64,000 bases of DNA from an uncultured Muribaculaceae bacterium (GCA_910584365.1 CAJUAF010000013.1:1-64000); one strand, 5' to 3'; shown: positions 36,751-45,966, numbered from the stretch's first letter. The notes: generated by a model not told the origin, from the letters alone. A program made the numbers and translations.

Positions 36751-37944
36751 TTATTTAAGGTAATTGAGAATATTGAGGGTCAGCTGTTCCACGTTGTGCT
36801 GGTAGGGGTTCTGGCCGGAATTCTGGTTCCACTCGTATGCGGCCAGACCGTTGGCGATGCAGCGTCCGTGGGTGTCGTTGGCGTAGAATTCCACCAGACC
36901 GGCCACGCAGTGGTCGCGGACGTGTCCCCAGGTGGCGAGGACGAGCGAGTTGGTGGTCTGCTCGAAGTTGGCGATGACGTCGCGCTGTGAGCCTTTGCCG
37001 TAGATGTTGCAGTCCCACATACAGTTGTGGTCTTCCCGCTGGCCGGGACCGATGAGGGGGAGGGTCAGGTAACCGTAGTTGTTGGGGTCCTCGAGTGTCA
37101 GACCCTTGTAGATGGCGTGGGCGGTGCGGTCATAATAACCCTGGTCTCCACCGTCCTTGAAGTCGACACCGAGATAGGGGTTGATGACCCATACGTCGGT
37201 ACCCGAACCTCCCTGGCCGTTGCCGAAGATTGTGGGAGCCATATTCTCGGGAACCATCCCCAGGGGTACGGTAAGCTGTGTGGCCATGTTGGCAAGGTAG
37301 ATGGAACCGCCGTTAGCCGAGTATTCGCGAAGGGCGGCGATGGTGGAGTCATCGGCCAGTCCGCCGGGAAGATTCTCCCATCCGAAGGGGAGACCCACGC
37401 GGTCGATTTCAATCCAGATTACCGAATAGATGTCGGGGTCAAGGGAGGAAATCTGTGAGGGCTGGATGAACTCGGCGTTCTCCTGGGCGGAGAACCAGGT
37501 GGCTGCGGCGCGTTCGTCGTCATCGGGCAGATCGGCCACGGACGGGGCGGTCATCAGGTAAGCCATCTTTGAGGCCACGTAGGGGACGCGGGCGATAATG
37601 GAGATGCCTTCCGAGACATATCCCCCATCGTAGTCGATTTTGACGGTGTAGACCAGGTCGCGGTCCATAGGCTGCCCCTTGAGGACGCAGGAGGTTGCGT
37701 CGGCGGGGAGGATGGTGGGGGCACCGTTGTCGCAGCTTACGCGCACGCCGGTGATACCTTCCCGGGCGGGTAGTTCCCAGCTGAGGGTCACTGTGCGGCC
37801 GGCGACATCGGCCTGGAGGCCGGTGGCTTTGGCAAGCTCGGGAACGTCGGGGTATCCTTTGGGTTCATAATCCGAGCAGGAGGTCAGCAGGCCGCAGAGG
37901 ATAACCGTGAAAGCGGCCATGAAGTATATCGCGAATCTTTTCAT
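36751..37944 (-). CDS. DUF4960 surface glycan-binding lipoprotein
   Basis: A 397-residue lipoprotein with lipobox LTSC (Cys 23) followed by SDYEPK. Residues 35-115 form a fibronectin III-like domain (VTLSWELPAREGITGVRVSC); residues 120-397 are one DUF4960 domain (REDHNCMWDCN, LATWGHVRDHCVAGLVEF, NGLAAYEWNQ). Family and position match the levan-binding protein encoded beside susD in the B. thetaiotaomicron fructan locus. It would hold fructan at the cell surface for SusCD. It begins 21 nt after susD in the susC-susD-lipoprotein operon. Confidence 0.88.
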   Translation of the reverse strand: MKRFAIYFMAAFTVILCGLLTSCSDYEPKGYPDVPELAKATGLQADVAGRTVTLSWELPAREGITGVRVSCDNGAPTILPADATSCVLKGQPMDRDLVYTVKIDYDGGYVSEGISIIARVPYVASKMAYLMTAPSVADLPDDDERAAATWFSAQENAEFIQPSQISSLDPDIYSVIWIEIDRVGLPFGWENLPGGLADDSTIAALREYSANGGSIYLANMATQLTVPLGMVPENMAPTIFGNGQGGSGTDVWVINPYLGVDFKDGGDQGYYDRTAHAIYKGLTLEDPNNYGYLTLPLIGPGQREDHNCMWDCNIYGKGSQRDVIANFEQTTNSLVLATWGHVRDHCVAGLVEFYANDTHGRCIANGLAAYEWNQNSGQNPYQHNVEQLTLNILNYLK

Positions 37945-37965
37945 TGTTTCAGATTTGAGGATTGT

Positions 37966-39642
37966 TTAGTTATAGAGGTCTCCGGCATTGTCGACCTGGT
38001 TGACGGGAATCGGGAAGTAGATTTCATCCTCGGTAAGGCTGGCGCCGGAATAGTAGGAGTGGACCTTCACCTCGGAAGCATAGTAGTTGTTCATCGTCTC
38101 CACGACGTTGCCCCAGCGGACAAGGTCGAACCAGCGGTGGCCTTCCATGGCCAGCTCGATGCGGCGTTCCATGCGGACGGCGCGGCGGGCGTAGTCCTGA
38201 TTCCAGCCGGAGGCGGGATATTCGCTGACAAGGTAGCTGGCTACCATCGGGTTGCAGTCTACGGGCGAGTAGGAGGGATCCACCGAGCGGGCGGCGCGGC
38301 TGCGGATCTGGTTGATGAGGCTGCGGGCCTGGTCGAGGTCTTTGTTCTGCTCGATGAGGGCTTCGGCTTTCATGAGCATCACGTCGGCGTAGCGGATGAG
38401 GCTCCAGTTGAGCGAGGAAGCACCCCAGGGCACGATGCCGGGCTTGCAGTAGGGGGATTCGGGGGCGGTGTAGGGCTTTTTGCCGGAATACTGGCCGTAA
38501 AGCTCCAGGTTGCGGCACCAGTGTTCGTTGTACATATGGCCGCGCCAGGGCATTCCGATACGGCCCAGGGTGAAGTCAAGACGGGGGTCTACGTTGCCGG
38601 CATAGTCGGCGCGGTCCACGTTCTCGCTGTTGAAGGAGCCGTCAAGGAAGGGGAGACCGTTGTCATCGGTGCGGAAGGCGTTGACAAGGTTCTGGGAAGC
38701 CAGGTAGAAGTCGTCGCCGTTGCCGTAGAGGTTTCCTTCGGACCAGGTGCAGTTCAGACAGTTGTTGAAGTTGTACTGGTCGGGGGAGTTGGCCGAGGAG
38801 AACTGGATTGCCATCACTGACTCGTACATATTGTTGTACTCGGGCTTGGACATATCCAGGAAGTTGGGATAAAGCTCATATTTTCCCGAGGAGATCACAT
38901 AGCCGGCATATTCTTCGGCTTCGGCCCAGGATGAGGTGAAGAGGCTTACGCGGGCCATGATAGCGGCGGCCACGTAGCGGTTGAAGCGGCCTACCTGCGC
39001 CTGCGACTCGGGCAGTGCGAGGTAGCACTGGCGGAGATCCTCCTTGATGAACCCGGCGATTTCCTCGCGGGTGTACTGGTCGGCGCGGCACTGGCTGGGG
39101 TCGATGACGTTCTCGTCGAAGTAGGGGAACTTCTTGAATATGCGGAGCATATCGAAGTAATAGTAGGCGCGGAGAGTCTTCATCTCGGCGATGAACGACG
39201 CGCGGTTCTCTTCGGAGATGGAGGCGGAGTTGCGGATGGCGCGGATGGCGGTGTTGCAGCGGCTGATGGAATAGTAGTTGTTGCGCCACTTGAAATTGGC
39301 TACGTCGTTGTCGCTCTGGACATTGCCGACCTCAAGCTGGTGCATATAGCCTTCCATCGTCACGCCGTCGCCCCCCTTGAGGGCATCGTCGGAGCGGACA
39401 TCGAAGACCCAGTTGTTGATCGGGCCGGCGAAGGATTCGTTGTTGCCGAAGAAGTGGCACAGCAGGGTGGCGTAGGCCGAGGTCATCAGGTCTACAGCCT
39501 CGTCGTCGCCGATCTGCTCGTCGGTGAAGGTTCCCTGGGGCTTGGTGTCGAGCAGGTCGTCGCAGGAGACCGACGCCAGGGCCATACAGCACAGGGCGGA
39601 GCCGCAGAAGAAAGTCTTTATGATATTTTTATAGCTTTTCAT
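37966..39642 (-). CDS. SusD/RagB-type nutrient-binding lipoprotein
   Basis: A 558-residue lipoprotein with lipobox ASVSC and the usual start of mature SusD proteins (DDLLDTKPQGTFTDEQI). It has the SusD helical/TPR arrangement (YNSISRCNTAIRAI-type helix, TLRAYYYFDMLRIF, EIAGFIKEDL, ADVMLMKAEALIEQNKDLDQARSLINQIRSRA) and the C-terminal ERRIELAMEGHRWFDLVRWG block. It caps the SusC porin and captures oligosaccharides, here probably fructo-oligosaccharides. It follows susC by 21 nt. Confidence 0.95.
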   Translation of the reverse strand: MKSYKNIIKTFFCGSALCCMALASVSCDDLLDTKPQGTFTDEQIGDDEAVDLMTSAYATLLCHFFGNNESFAGPINNWVFDVRSDDALKGGDGVTMEGYMHQLEVGNVQSDNDVANFKWRNNYYSISRCNTAIRAIRNSASISEENRASFIAEMKTLRAYYYFDMLRIFKKFPYFDENVIDPSQCRADQYTREEIAGFIKEDLRQCYLALPESQAQVGRFNRYVAAAIMARVSLFTSSWAEAEEYAGYVISSGKYELYPNFLDMSKPEYNNMYESVMAIQFSSANSPDQYNFNNCLNCTWSEGNLYGNGDDFYLASQNLVNAFRTDDNGLPFLDGSFNSENVDRADYAGNVDPRLDFTLGRIGMPWRGHMYNEHWCRNLELYGQYSGKKPYTAPESPYCKPGIVPWGASSLNWSLIRYADVMLMKAEALIEQNKDLDQARSLINQIRSRAARSVDPSYSPVDCNPMVASYLVSEYPASGWNQDYARRAVRMERRIELAMEGHRWFDLVRWGNVVETMNNYYASEVKVHSYYSGASLTEDEIYFPIPVNQVDNAGDLYN

Positions 39643-39663
39643 TGTTGTGGAAATTCAGGGGGA

Positions 39664-42600
39664 TTAGAACTGAAGGTTGAGACCGATGGTGAAAGTGCGC
39701 GGACGGGGATATGCGCCGTTGTCGATGCGGGCTCCGTATTCGCCGGGAAGAATCTCGGGGTCGAGACCGGAGTACTTGGTGATGGTGAATACGTTCTCCA
39801 CCTGGCCGTAGACGTCGAGGTTCGACGCGCCGATCTTGCCGATGAGCTTCTTGGGGAGGGAGTAGGAGAGCTTCAGGTATTTCATCTTCATGTAGGAGCC
39901 GTCTTCTACGTAATAGGTCGAGAAGCGGGCCTCGTTGTTGTCGTCGGTGAGCGACAGGGCCGGGATGTCGGAGGAAGTGTTCTGGGGAGTCCAGGCGTTG
40001 AGGATGTCGACGCCGCGGTTGGTGGCGAGGTTGCCATAGGTCATCGACAGGAGCTGGCGCTTCATGTGGTTCTGGATGTCGAATCCGAAGTCTCCGGCGA
40101 AGAACATATCGAGGGTGAAGGCCTTGTATTTGAAAGCGAGGTTCAGACCCAGGGATACGTCGGGGTTGGGGTCGCCGATGATGCAGCGGTCGTTGTCGTC
40201 GATGACACCGTCACCGTTGAGGTCGCGGTAAATCAGACGGCCGGGAGCGGCGCCGGGCTGAGTTGCGTGGTTGGCCACCTGGACAGCGTCCTGGAAGATT
40301 CCGTCGCAGACATAGCCGTAGTAGACGCCCATCGGCTCGCCGGGCATGAGGCGCTGGTCGCCGCCGATGAATTTCTGGCGGGAGTTGAGGGTGACAAGCT
40401 CGTTCTTGTACTGGGAGATGTTGAAGGAGCCGTTCCAGGAGAAGTCTCCGTACTGCGGAGAGTTGTAGCCCAGGGTGATTTCCCATCCGTTGTTCTTCAT
40501 GTCGCCGGTGTTGAGCCATACGGCGGCGTTGGCTCCGGCCACGTCGAGGGCGGGCGGGATGGTAAGCATATCCTTTGTCTTCTTGATGTAGTAGTCAGCC
40601 GAGAGGTTGATGGCTCCGTTGAGGAACTGCATATCAAGACCGATATTGTTCTGGTAGGTGGTCTCCCATTTCAGTTCGGGGTTTCCGGTGGAGGCCAGGG
40701 TGATGCCGGAGGTAGTCGAGGAGTTTGTGCCGTCGATGTCGTAGGCTCCGTTTTCGGTGTTGAAGATATAGGTGGAGTAGGCGGGGTAAAGCGAGGGGAT
40801 GTTGGCGTTACCGTTCTGTCCCCAGGAGTAGCGGATCTTCAGGTCGGTGAGGATTTCGTTGTGGGGGAAGAATTCCTCCTGGGTGGGACGCCATGCCAGG
40901 GAGAAGGCGGGGAAGACACCGGCGCGGAAGCCTTTGGCGAAGCGGGAGTTCTCGTCGCGGCGGATGGTGAAGGAGGCCAGGTAGCGGTCGGCGTAGTTGT
41001 AGTCGATTTTACCGAAGATAGAGAATACGGACCACTGTGTCTTGCCTCCGCCGGCTTTCTGGGTGCCGGTTCCGGCGCCTACCTGCATGAAGTCCTTGTC
41101 TTCGAAAGCGTATCCCTCGCGAGAGCCGTTGAGATCCTTGAAGGTATAGCCGATGGCCTCGGTACCGAGCAGTACGCCCAGGTGGTGCTTCTCGGCGAAG
41201 GTGCGGACGTAGTTGGCGGTGTTTGTCCAGGTCCAGGTGTCCCCCTGGCCGTAGACGCTGCCTACGCTGTTGACGTCGCCGGGATTTACGGAGCGTCCGA
41301 GAGTGACGTTGAAGTACTGGCTGTGTTCGATACCGATGTTGCTCTTGATGCTCAGTCCTTCGATGGGTTTCACCTCGAGGTAGGCATTTCCGAGGATACG
41401 CCAGGAGGAGAGGTCATTGTCGCGGGCGTTGGAGATAAGCTGCACGGGGTTGGCGAGGTCGGAGGCGATCAGGCTCAGCGGACGGGTCCACTCGCCGTTG
41501 AGACCCCTGACGGGGAGGGCGGGGTGCTGGCTCATTGCGGTGAAGGGGATACCGCGATCGCCGGCTACGTCCATACCGCGGTTGGTCCAGCGGGCCACCA
41601 TCAGGTTTTCGCCTACGGTGATATATTTGTTGAAGTCGTAGCGGGAGTTGATACGGGCGGAGTAGCGTTCATAGAAGGTGTCCTTGATGTTACCGTTCTG
41701 GTTGATGTAGTTCAGGGAGAGCATCACAGAGCCTTTCTCGGTGTTGTTGGCGATGGAGGCGGTCAGGTTGTTGGTCCAGGCGGTGCGGTAGACTTCGTCC
41801 TGCCAGTCGGTGTTGGCTGTGGGGAAGTTGGGGTTGCCGGCCACGAACTGCTGGAGGACGGGAACGTCACCCGAGCCGTAGAGGACATGGGAAGGCTTGA
41901 TGTTGGAGTTGCGGGATGCGGCCCAGTAGGCTTCGCCCCACTGGTTGGCGTCGAGCATCTTGTGGCGCTTGGCGATCGTCTGGGCGGAGGCGGCGTAGTT
42001 GACATTGATTGTCATGCGGTCCCCTTTGCCCTGCTTGGTGGTGATGATTACCACACCGTTGGCGGCGCGGGAACCGTAGATGGAGGCGGAAGCGGCGTCT
42101 TTCAGTACCTGCATTGTCTCGATATCGGAGGGGTTGATGCAGTTGATGTTGTCGGTGGGGACGCCATCGATGATGTAGAGCGGGTCGTTGGAGGAGTTGG
42201 CCGTCGACATACCGCGGACGCGGATGGAGCCTGTTCCGCCGGGGGCGGCGTCGGGAACCACGTTCACACCCGGGAGCTTGCCGGCCATCGAGTTCATGAT
42301 GTTTCCGGAGTTCTCGCTCAGCGGTTCCTTCATGTTCATGACGGCTACGGCGCCGGTGAGGTCGGCCTTGCGCTGGGTGGTGTAACCTACCACCACGATT
42401 TCATCCAGGGCTGCGGCGTTGTCTTTCATCACTACGGTGACCTGGGGTTCGGCCTTGACGGTCATAGGCTCGTAACCGATATAGGTTACTGTAAGGTCGG
42501 CACCCCGGGGAGCCTTGATAGAGAATTTACCGTCGATGTCGGTTGACGTTCCGGCATTGGTGGCCGGGCAGCGGACGGAGGCGCCGATAAGCGGCTCGTT

Positions 42601-42702
42601 GTCGGTCCCGGACAGGACTGTACCGCTGACGGTGATTTCCTGTGCCTGCGCTATGACTGCCATCAGGAGAAGCAGGATTGCGCTGAGGATTGCTTTTTTC
42701 AT
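39664..42702 (-). CDS. SusC-type TonB-dependent outer-membrane transporter
   Basis: A 1012-residue outer-membrane protein with a signal peptide (AQAQ). It has an N-terminal carboxypeptidase-regulatory-like domain (about 24-105; VSGTVLSGTDNEPLIGASV...VTYIGYEPM), a TonB box region (LDEIVVVGYTTQRKADLTGAV), a plug (LPGVNVV, IRVRGMSTANSSNDPLYIIDGVP, IYGSRAANGVVIITTKQGK) and a C-terminal beta-barrel ending in Phe (FTIGLNLQF). It would import fructan oligosaccharides with SusD. It has no extra STN or anti-sigma domain, consistent with control by the neighbouring hybrid sensor. First gene of the operon; the promoter lies at 42739-42746. Confidence 0.96.
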   Translation of the reverse strand: MKKAILSAILLLLMAVIAQAQEITVSGTVLSGTDNEPLIGASVRCPATNAGTSTDIDGKFSIKAPRGADLTVTYIGYEPMTVKAEPQVTVVMKDNAAALDEIVVVGYTTQRKADLTGAVAVMNMKEPLSENSGNIMNSMAGKLPGVNVVPDAAPGGTGSIRVRGMSTANSSNDPLYIIDGVPTDNINCINPSDIETMQVLKDAASASIYGSRAANGVVIITTKQGKGDRMTINVNYAASAQTIAKRHKMLDANQWGEAYWAASRNSNIKPSHVLYGSGDVPVLQQFVAGNPNFPTANTDWQDEVYRTAWTNNLTASIANNTEKGSVMLSLNYINQNGNIKDTFYERYSARINSRYDFNKYITVGENLMVARWTNRGMDVAGDRGIPFTAMSQHPALPVRGLNGEWTRPLSLIASDLANPVQLISNARDNDLSSWRILGNAYLEVKPIEGLSIKSNIGIEHSQYFNVTLGRSVNPGDVNSVGSVYGQGDTWTWTNTANYVRTFAEKHHLGVLLGTEAIGYTFKDLNGSREGYAFEDKDFMQVGAGTGTQKAGGGKTQWSVFSIFGKIDYNYADRYLASFTIRRDENSRFAKGFRAGVFPAFSLAWRPTQEEFFPHNEILTDLKIRYSWGQNGNANIPSLYPAYSTYIFNTENGAYDIDGTNSSTTSGITLASTGNPELKWETTYQNNIGLDMQFLNGAINLSADYYIKKTKDMLTIPPALDVAGANAAVWLNTGDMKNNGWEITLGYNSPQYGDFSWNGSFNISQYKNELVTLNSRQKFIGGDQRLMPGEPMGVYYGYVCDGIFQDAVQVANHATQPGAAPGRLIYRDLNGDGVIDDNDRCIIGDPNPDVSLGLNLAFKYKAFTLDMFFAGDFGFDIQNHMKRQLLSMTYGNLATNRGVDILNAWTPQNTSSDIPALSLTDDNNEARFSTYYVEDGSYMKMKYLKLSYSLPKKLIGKIGASNLDVYGQVENVFTITKYSGLDPEILPGEYGARIDNGAYPRPRTFTIGLNLQF

Positions 42703-42738
42703 GCTATTAATAGATTGTGGTTGTTAAAATTTCTGCCG

Positions 42739-42746
42739 CAAAGTTA
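42739..42746 (-). promoter_or_regulatory. -7 element of the susC operon
   Basis: Minus-strand TAACTTTG, 36 nt before the susC start. TATG at 42769-42766 (19 nt upstream) is only a partial -33, as expected for an activator-dependent promoter. Confidence 0.6.
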
Positions 42747-42791
42747 TAATAACAAAATCCTAAAGCATATAATTTTTGGCGCCCGGGCTAT

Positions 42792-42821
42792 AAAAAAATT
42801 GACAATGCAGAAATTTTTATC
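42792..42821. promoter_or_regulatory. candidate operator of the fructan regulator, susC side
   Basis: Contains ATGCAGAAATTTT (42805-42817), identical to 45908-45920 in the regulator/GH32 intergenic region. In both places AAAAATT lies 4-5 nt before the motif and an ATC just after it. It sits about 60-75 bp upstream of the susC -7 element, a position suited to an AraC-type activator. Confidence 0.5.
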
Positions 42822-42841
42822 AAAAAAGCCCAGTTTTTCCC

Positions 42842-42888
42842 AGGCTCCGGTTTAGGGAAGGGGCGCGCCCCTTCCTAAACCGGAGCCC
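42842..42888 (-). terminator. near-perfect palindrome, probable terminator of the hybrid regulator gene
   Basis: A stem of about 22 bp, with one bulged base, centred on GGGGCGCGCCCC. On the minus strand it is followed by GGGAAAAACTGGGCTTTTTT, so it can end the regulator transcript before the susC promoter. Confidence 0.55.
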
Positions 42889-42901
42889 GGAGCTGAAGCT
42901 C

Positions 42902-42986
42902 CTCGCCGGAACAAATCAATTACTTCCTCCCCCTGGAATTGCAGTTTTTGCCTGGAATCGAATTCTCGCCGGAACAAATCAATTAC
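42902..42986. repeat. 22-nt direct repeat pair
   Basis: Two identical 22-nt copies beginning CTCGCCGGAACAAATC at 42902 and 42965 (63-bp period). Each is preceded or followed by a CCTGGAATT/CCTGGAATC word, suggesting a longer, partly decayed tandem unit. Function unknown; too far from the susC promoter to be an obvious activator site. Confidence 0.6.
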
Positions 42987-43068
42987 CCCGGGCTACGGGA
43001 GGCCTGGGGCAATCGGGGAGAGAGGAAGCGGAATTAGAGGAGGGAGGCGCGGTTGCGGAGGGGGCGGC

Positions 43069-45819
43069 TCAGGAGAGGGGGGCGCGGAGGTCGGAAGGGG
43101 TTTCGCCGAAGGCGGCGCGGTAGCATTTGGTGAAGTAGGCGGGGGATGAGAAGCCCACTTCGTAGGCGATTTCGCTGACGGTCTTGCCGGTGGTCAGCAG
43201 CAGGTGGCGCCCCTGTTTGAGGCGGAGATGGCGGATGAGTTCGACGGGGGTATAATTGGTCAGGGCCTTGATTTTGCGGTAGAACTGGGAGTGGCCCAGA
43301 CCCATCTTTGAGGCTATCTGGTCTATGCTGAGGCCCGGATTGGAGATTTCCTCGGAGAAGATGGCGAGGAAGCGGTTGTAGAATTCATTGTCGAGGTCGA
43401 CGTTGCCGGGCTGCCCGGCGACTTTGACGGCCGGGGCGTCGGCGCGGACCGGAGCCGGCAGGGGATGGCCTCCTCCCTGCCATAGGTCGCGGATGCGCTT
43501 GCGGTTGGCAATCAGGTTGCGGCACCTGGCCTGGAGGACTTCGGTGCTGAAGGGCTTGGAGACATAGCCGTCGGCACCGCTGTCGTATCCTTCGACGCGC
43601 TGACGGTCCATCGCGCAGGCCGTCAGCATCAGGACGGGGATATGGGAGGTGGAGATCTCTTCCTTGATGCGGCGGCAACATTCCAGGCCGTCCATGACGG
43701 GCATCATTATGTCGCAGATTATAAGGTCTGGAATCAGGCGCATGGCTTTGGCGAGTCCTTCGCGGCCGTCGCGGGCCTGGTGGATTTCGTATTCGCCGCC
43801 GAGGAGTTCGCTGACGAGGGTGCGGATGTCGGCGTTGTCGTCGATGACAAGGAGCGAGGGGCGTCCGTCGGCGTTTTCCTCCGCGGTCTCCACGCGCTGA
43901 AGCTCGGCGGTGACATCGGCGTCGGAAATCAGTTTAGCGGGGGCTTCGGCCCGGGTGTCCACGTGGGTTACGGGGATGGAGACGGTGAAGACGGAGCCTT
44001 TTCCCAGGGTACTGTCGGCGGTGATTGTCCCTCCGTGGAGTTCGACAAAAGCCTTCACCAGCGACAGACCGATGCCTGACCCGTGGGGATGCACCTTGTC
44101 GACCTGGAAGAAGCGCTCGAAGATATCGGGGAGGTCGGTGTCGGAAATCCCTATGCCGGTGTCGGCGATGCGGATGACGAGGTTATCCCCTTCCAGACGG
44201 TAGCTTACGGTAATAGAACCGTTGTCGGGAGTGTATTTTATCGCGTTGGAAATCAGGTTGAAGAAGATGCGTTCCATTTTCTCGGGGTCTGCGGCCAGGG
44301 AGATGCTGTCATCCTCCGGGGCGTCGAGGGTCAGCTTGATGTCGCGCTGGCGCATGACCTCGGCAAACGATTCCAGCCATTCGCGCACGGCGGCCGGGAA
44401 GTTTATTTCCTGAAGGTGAAGCGACAGTTTGCCGTTCTCGAATTTCCGGAAATCGAGAATCTGGTTGATAAGCCGGTGGAGAATCTTCACGTTCTTGTCG
44501 GCCAGCAGGGCCAGGGTGTGTTGACCCGGAGAGAGGTTCGTTGCCTGTGCCAGACGCGCCACGGGCTCTTCGATGAGCGTAAGGGGTGTACGCAGATCGT
44601 GGGAGACATTGGTGTAGAAAGCCAGTTTGGCCGTCAGTGCGCTTTCGAGCTGTTCGTTGAGTTTTTTCTGCTCCTCACCTTGCTTTTCCAGCAGATGGTT
44701 CTGGCGCATAAGTACCTGCTGATGGCGTTTACGCTGCCAGAAAGCCCTGAGAACCAGGAAGAGAATCAGGAATAGCAACAGCAGGATGGCTATCGAGGCA
44801 TAGAACAGAGAGGTCTGGGCCGAGTGTTTCGACCAGTAGTCGTCGATACGGGCCTTGAGTTCCTTCATCTTGGCGGTCTCCTGCTGGAGGGAGCGGTCCT
44901 GGAGCAGGAGGATGTCGGCGTTGGAGCGGTCGACCGGGGAGGAGGCCGGAAGCACTATTTCCTTGTCGTAAGGCTCACCCTTGAGAATTGACATTGCGGT
45001 CTTTACAAGCAGATGTCCCTCGGTAGGATAAAGGAACGTGGCGTCGATGACGCTGTCGGCAACCGCCTTGATGCCTATTTCCGGCGCGGCGTCTATGCCG
45101 ATTATCTTTATATCGTCGAGTCCGCGGCGGCGCGCCACCTGGGAGGCGCCTATGGCCATGCGGTCGTTATGGGCGTAAATCAGATCCACGTCGGGGAAGA
45201 GGGAGAGCAGGGAGTCGGTCACACGGACGGCGTCCTCCTGGTTCCAGTCGCCGTAGCCGGTAGCGGCGATTTCGCCACCTCCGGAGGTGAACACTTCCGT
45301 AAATCCGTTGTGGCGTCCGGTGGCAGGGGAGGAGCCTTCCAGGCCGTAGAGTTCCAGGGCGCGGGGCGCATGGCCCGGACGGGCGGTGAGTGTAAGTGCG
45401 TAGGCTCCGGCGGCACGGCCGATGGCGGCGTTGTCGGTGGTGATCCGGGCCGTGTAGCTGTCTCCGTTGATATCGCGGTCGAAGATGATTACGGGAATCC
45501 CTTTTTCATATACCTCTTTAATAACGGGAGTGATGGCGTCTGCCTCATTGGGTGCGGCGATGATGATGTCGAAATGGTTGTCGGCGAAGTAGCGGATATC
45601 GGCGATCTGGGTGGCGTTGTTGTCGTCGGCGGAGCGGATTTCCACCGTTGCGTCTTCATGCAGCATTATTTCCCGCATGATTTCGTCGTTCGCCTTTGAA
45701 CGCCAGTCATCGGAACTGCATTGGGAAATTCCTATTCTCCAGGTTTTTTCCTTCCGGCATCCGGAAGCGAGAACAAGCAGGGGCAGGATCAGGAATATAA
45801 TAACAGGGAATCGGTTCAT
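43069..45819 (-). CDS. hybrid two-component system regulator with periplasmic sugar-binding domain
   Basis: A 916-residue one-protein phosphorelay. An N-terminal signal/lipobox-like segment (LVLASGC) is followed by a type I periplasmic-binding-protein domain (about 26-300; IGISQCSSDDWRSKAN, IIAAPNEADAI, PVIIFDRDI, YAHNDRMAIGA). A transmembrane helix (338-360) leads to a histidine kinase (H407 in NVSHDLRTPLTL; ATP-binding NLISNAIKYTP, ADTGIGI), a receiver (LLVIDDNADIR, phospho-Asp in IICDIMMPVMDG) and a C-terminal AraC-type HTH. Architecture and context match the fructose-sensing regulator of the B. thetaiotaomicron fructan locus. It would bind monomeric fructose and activate susC and the divergent GH32 operon. 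Confidence 0.93.
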   Translation of the reverse strand: MNRFPVIIFLILPLLVLASGCRKEKTWRIGISQCSSDDWRSKANDEIMREIMLHEDATVEIRSADDNNATQIADIRYFADNHFDIIIAAPNEADAITPVIKEVYEKGIPVIIFDRDINGDSYTARITTDNAAIGRAAGAYALTLTARPGHAPRALELYGLEGSSPATGRHNGFTEVFTSGGGEIAATGYGDWNQEDAVRVTDSLLSLFPDVDLIYAHNDRMAIGASQVARRRGLDDIKIIGIDAAPEIGIKAVADSVIDATFLYPTEGHLLVKTAMSILKGEPYDKEIVLPASSPVDRSNADILLLQDRSLQQETAKMKELKARIDDYWSKHSAQTSLFYASIAILLLLFLILFLVLRAFWQRKRHQQVLMRQNHLLEKQGEEQKKLNEQLESALTAKLAFYTNVSHDLRTPLTLIEEPVARLAQATNLSPGQHTLALLADKNVKILHRLINQILDFRKFENGKLSLHLQEINFPAAVREWLESFAEVMRQRDIKLTLDAPEDDSISLAADPEKMERIFFNLISNAIKYTPDNGSITVSYRLEGDNLVIRIADTGIGISDTDLPDIFERFFQVDKVHPHGSGIGLSLVKAFVELHGGTITADSTLGKGSVFTVSIPVTHVDTRAEAPAKLISDADVTAELQRVETAEENADGRPSLLVIDDNADIRTLVSELLGGEYEIHQARDGREGLAKAMRLIPDLIICDIMMPVMDGLECCRRIKEEISTSHIPVLMLTACAMDRQRVEGYDSGADGYVSKPFSTEVLQARCRNLIANRKRIRDLWQGGGHPLPAPVRADAPAVKVAGQPGNVDLDNEFYNRFLAIFSEEISNPGLSIDQIASKMGLGHSQFYRKIKALTNYTPVELIRHLRLKQGRHLLLTTGKTVSEIAYEVGFSSPAYFTKCYRAAFGETPSDLRAPLS

Positions 45820-45851
45820 TCAGCAAGGTATTTTCAAAGGTATTATGTGCG

Positions 45852-45859
45852 CAAAGTTA
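45852..45859 (-). promoter_or_regulatory. -7 element of the hybrid regulator gene
   Basis: Minus-strand TAACTTTG, 32 nt before the regulator start codon; divergent from the GH32 promoter. Confidence 0.55.
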
Positions 45860-45895
45860 GATAAATCTTCTATGAAAAAGGTTGCATTGGATGGT

Positions 45896-45926
45896 AAAAA
45901 TTCGGCGATGCAGAAATTTTCGCATC
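45896..45926. promoter_or_regulatory. candidate operator between the regulator and GH32 genes
   Basis: Holds ATGCAGAAATTTT (45908-45920), shared with the susC upstream region, inside an imperfect palindrome with arms GATGC and GCATC (45907-45926). It lies about 40-60 bp upstream of both divergent -7 elements, so one site could serve activation of GH32 and feedback on the regulator. Confidence 0.5.
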
Positions 45927-45966
45927 TTTTGCAGGGTTTGTTATAACGCGGTTCGCCATTATATAG

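Larger units (their letters stand above)
42703..43068. other. susC upstream intergenic region
   Basis: 366 bp between susC and the hybrid regulator without a credible gene. It holds the susC promoter (42739-42746), a candidate operator (42792-42821), a near-perfect palindrome (42842-42888) and a 22-nt direct repeat (42902-42923 and 42965-42986). The rest is GC-rich without recognised structure. Confidence 0.6.

Noticed and set aside
39340..42546. 1068-codon open frame on the + strand across susC and susD
   Set aside because: Antisense to two unmistakable genes; composition dominated by Val/Gly/Asp from reverse reading, no start signal.
42842..42888. Palindrome as operator for the hybrid regulator
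   Set aside because: It is very GC-rich and followed by a T-run on the regulator strand, which fits a terminator better, and it is not repeated at the GH32 promoter.
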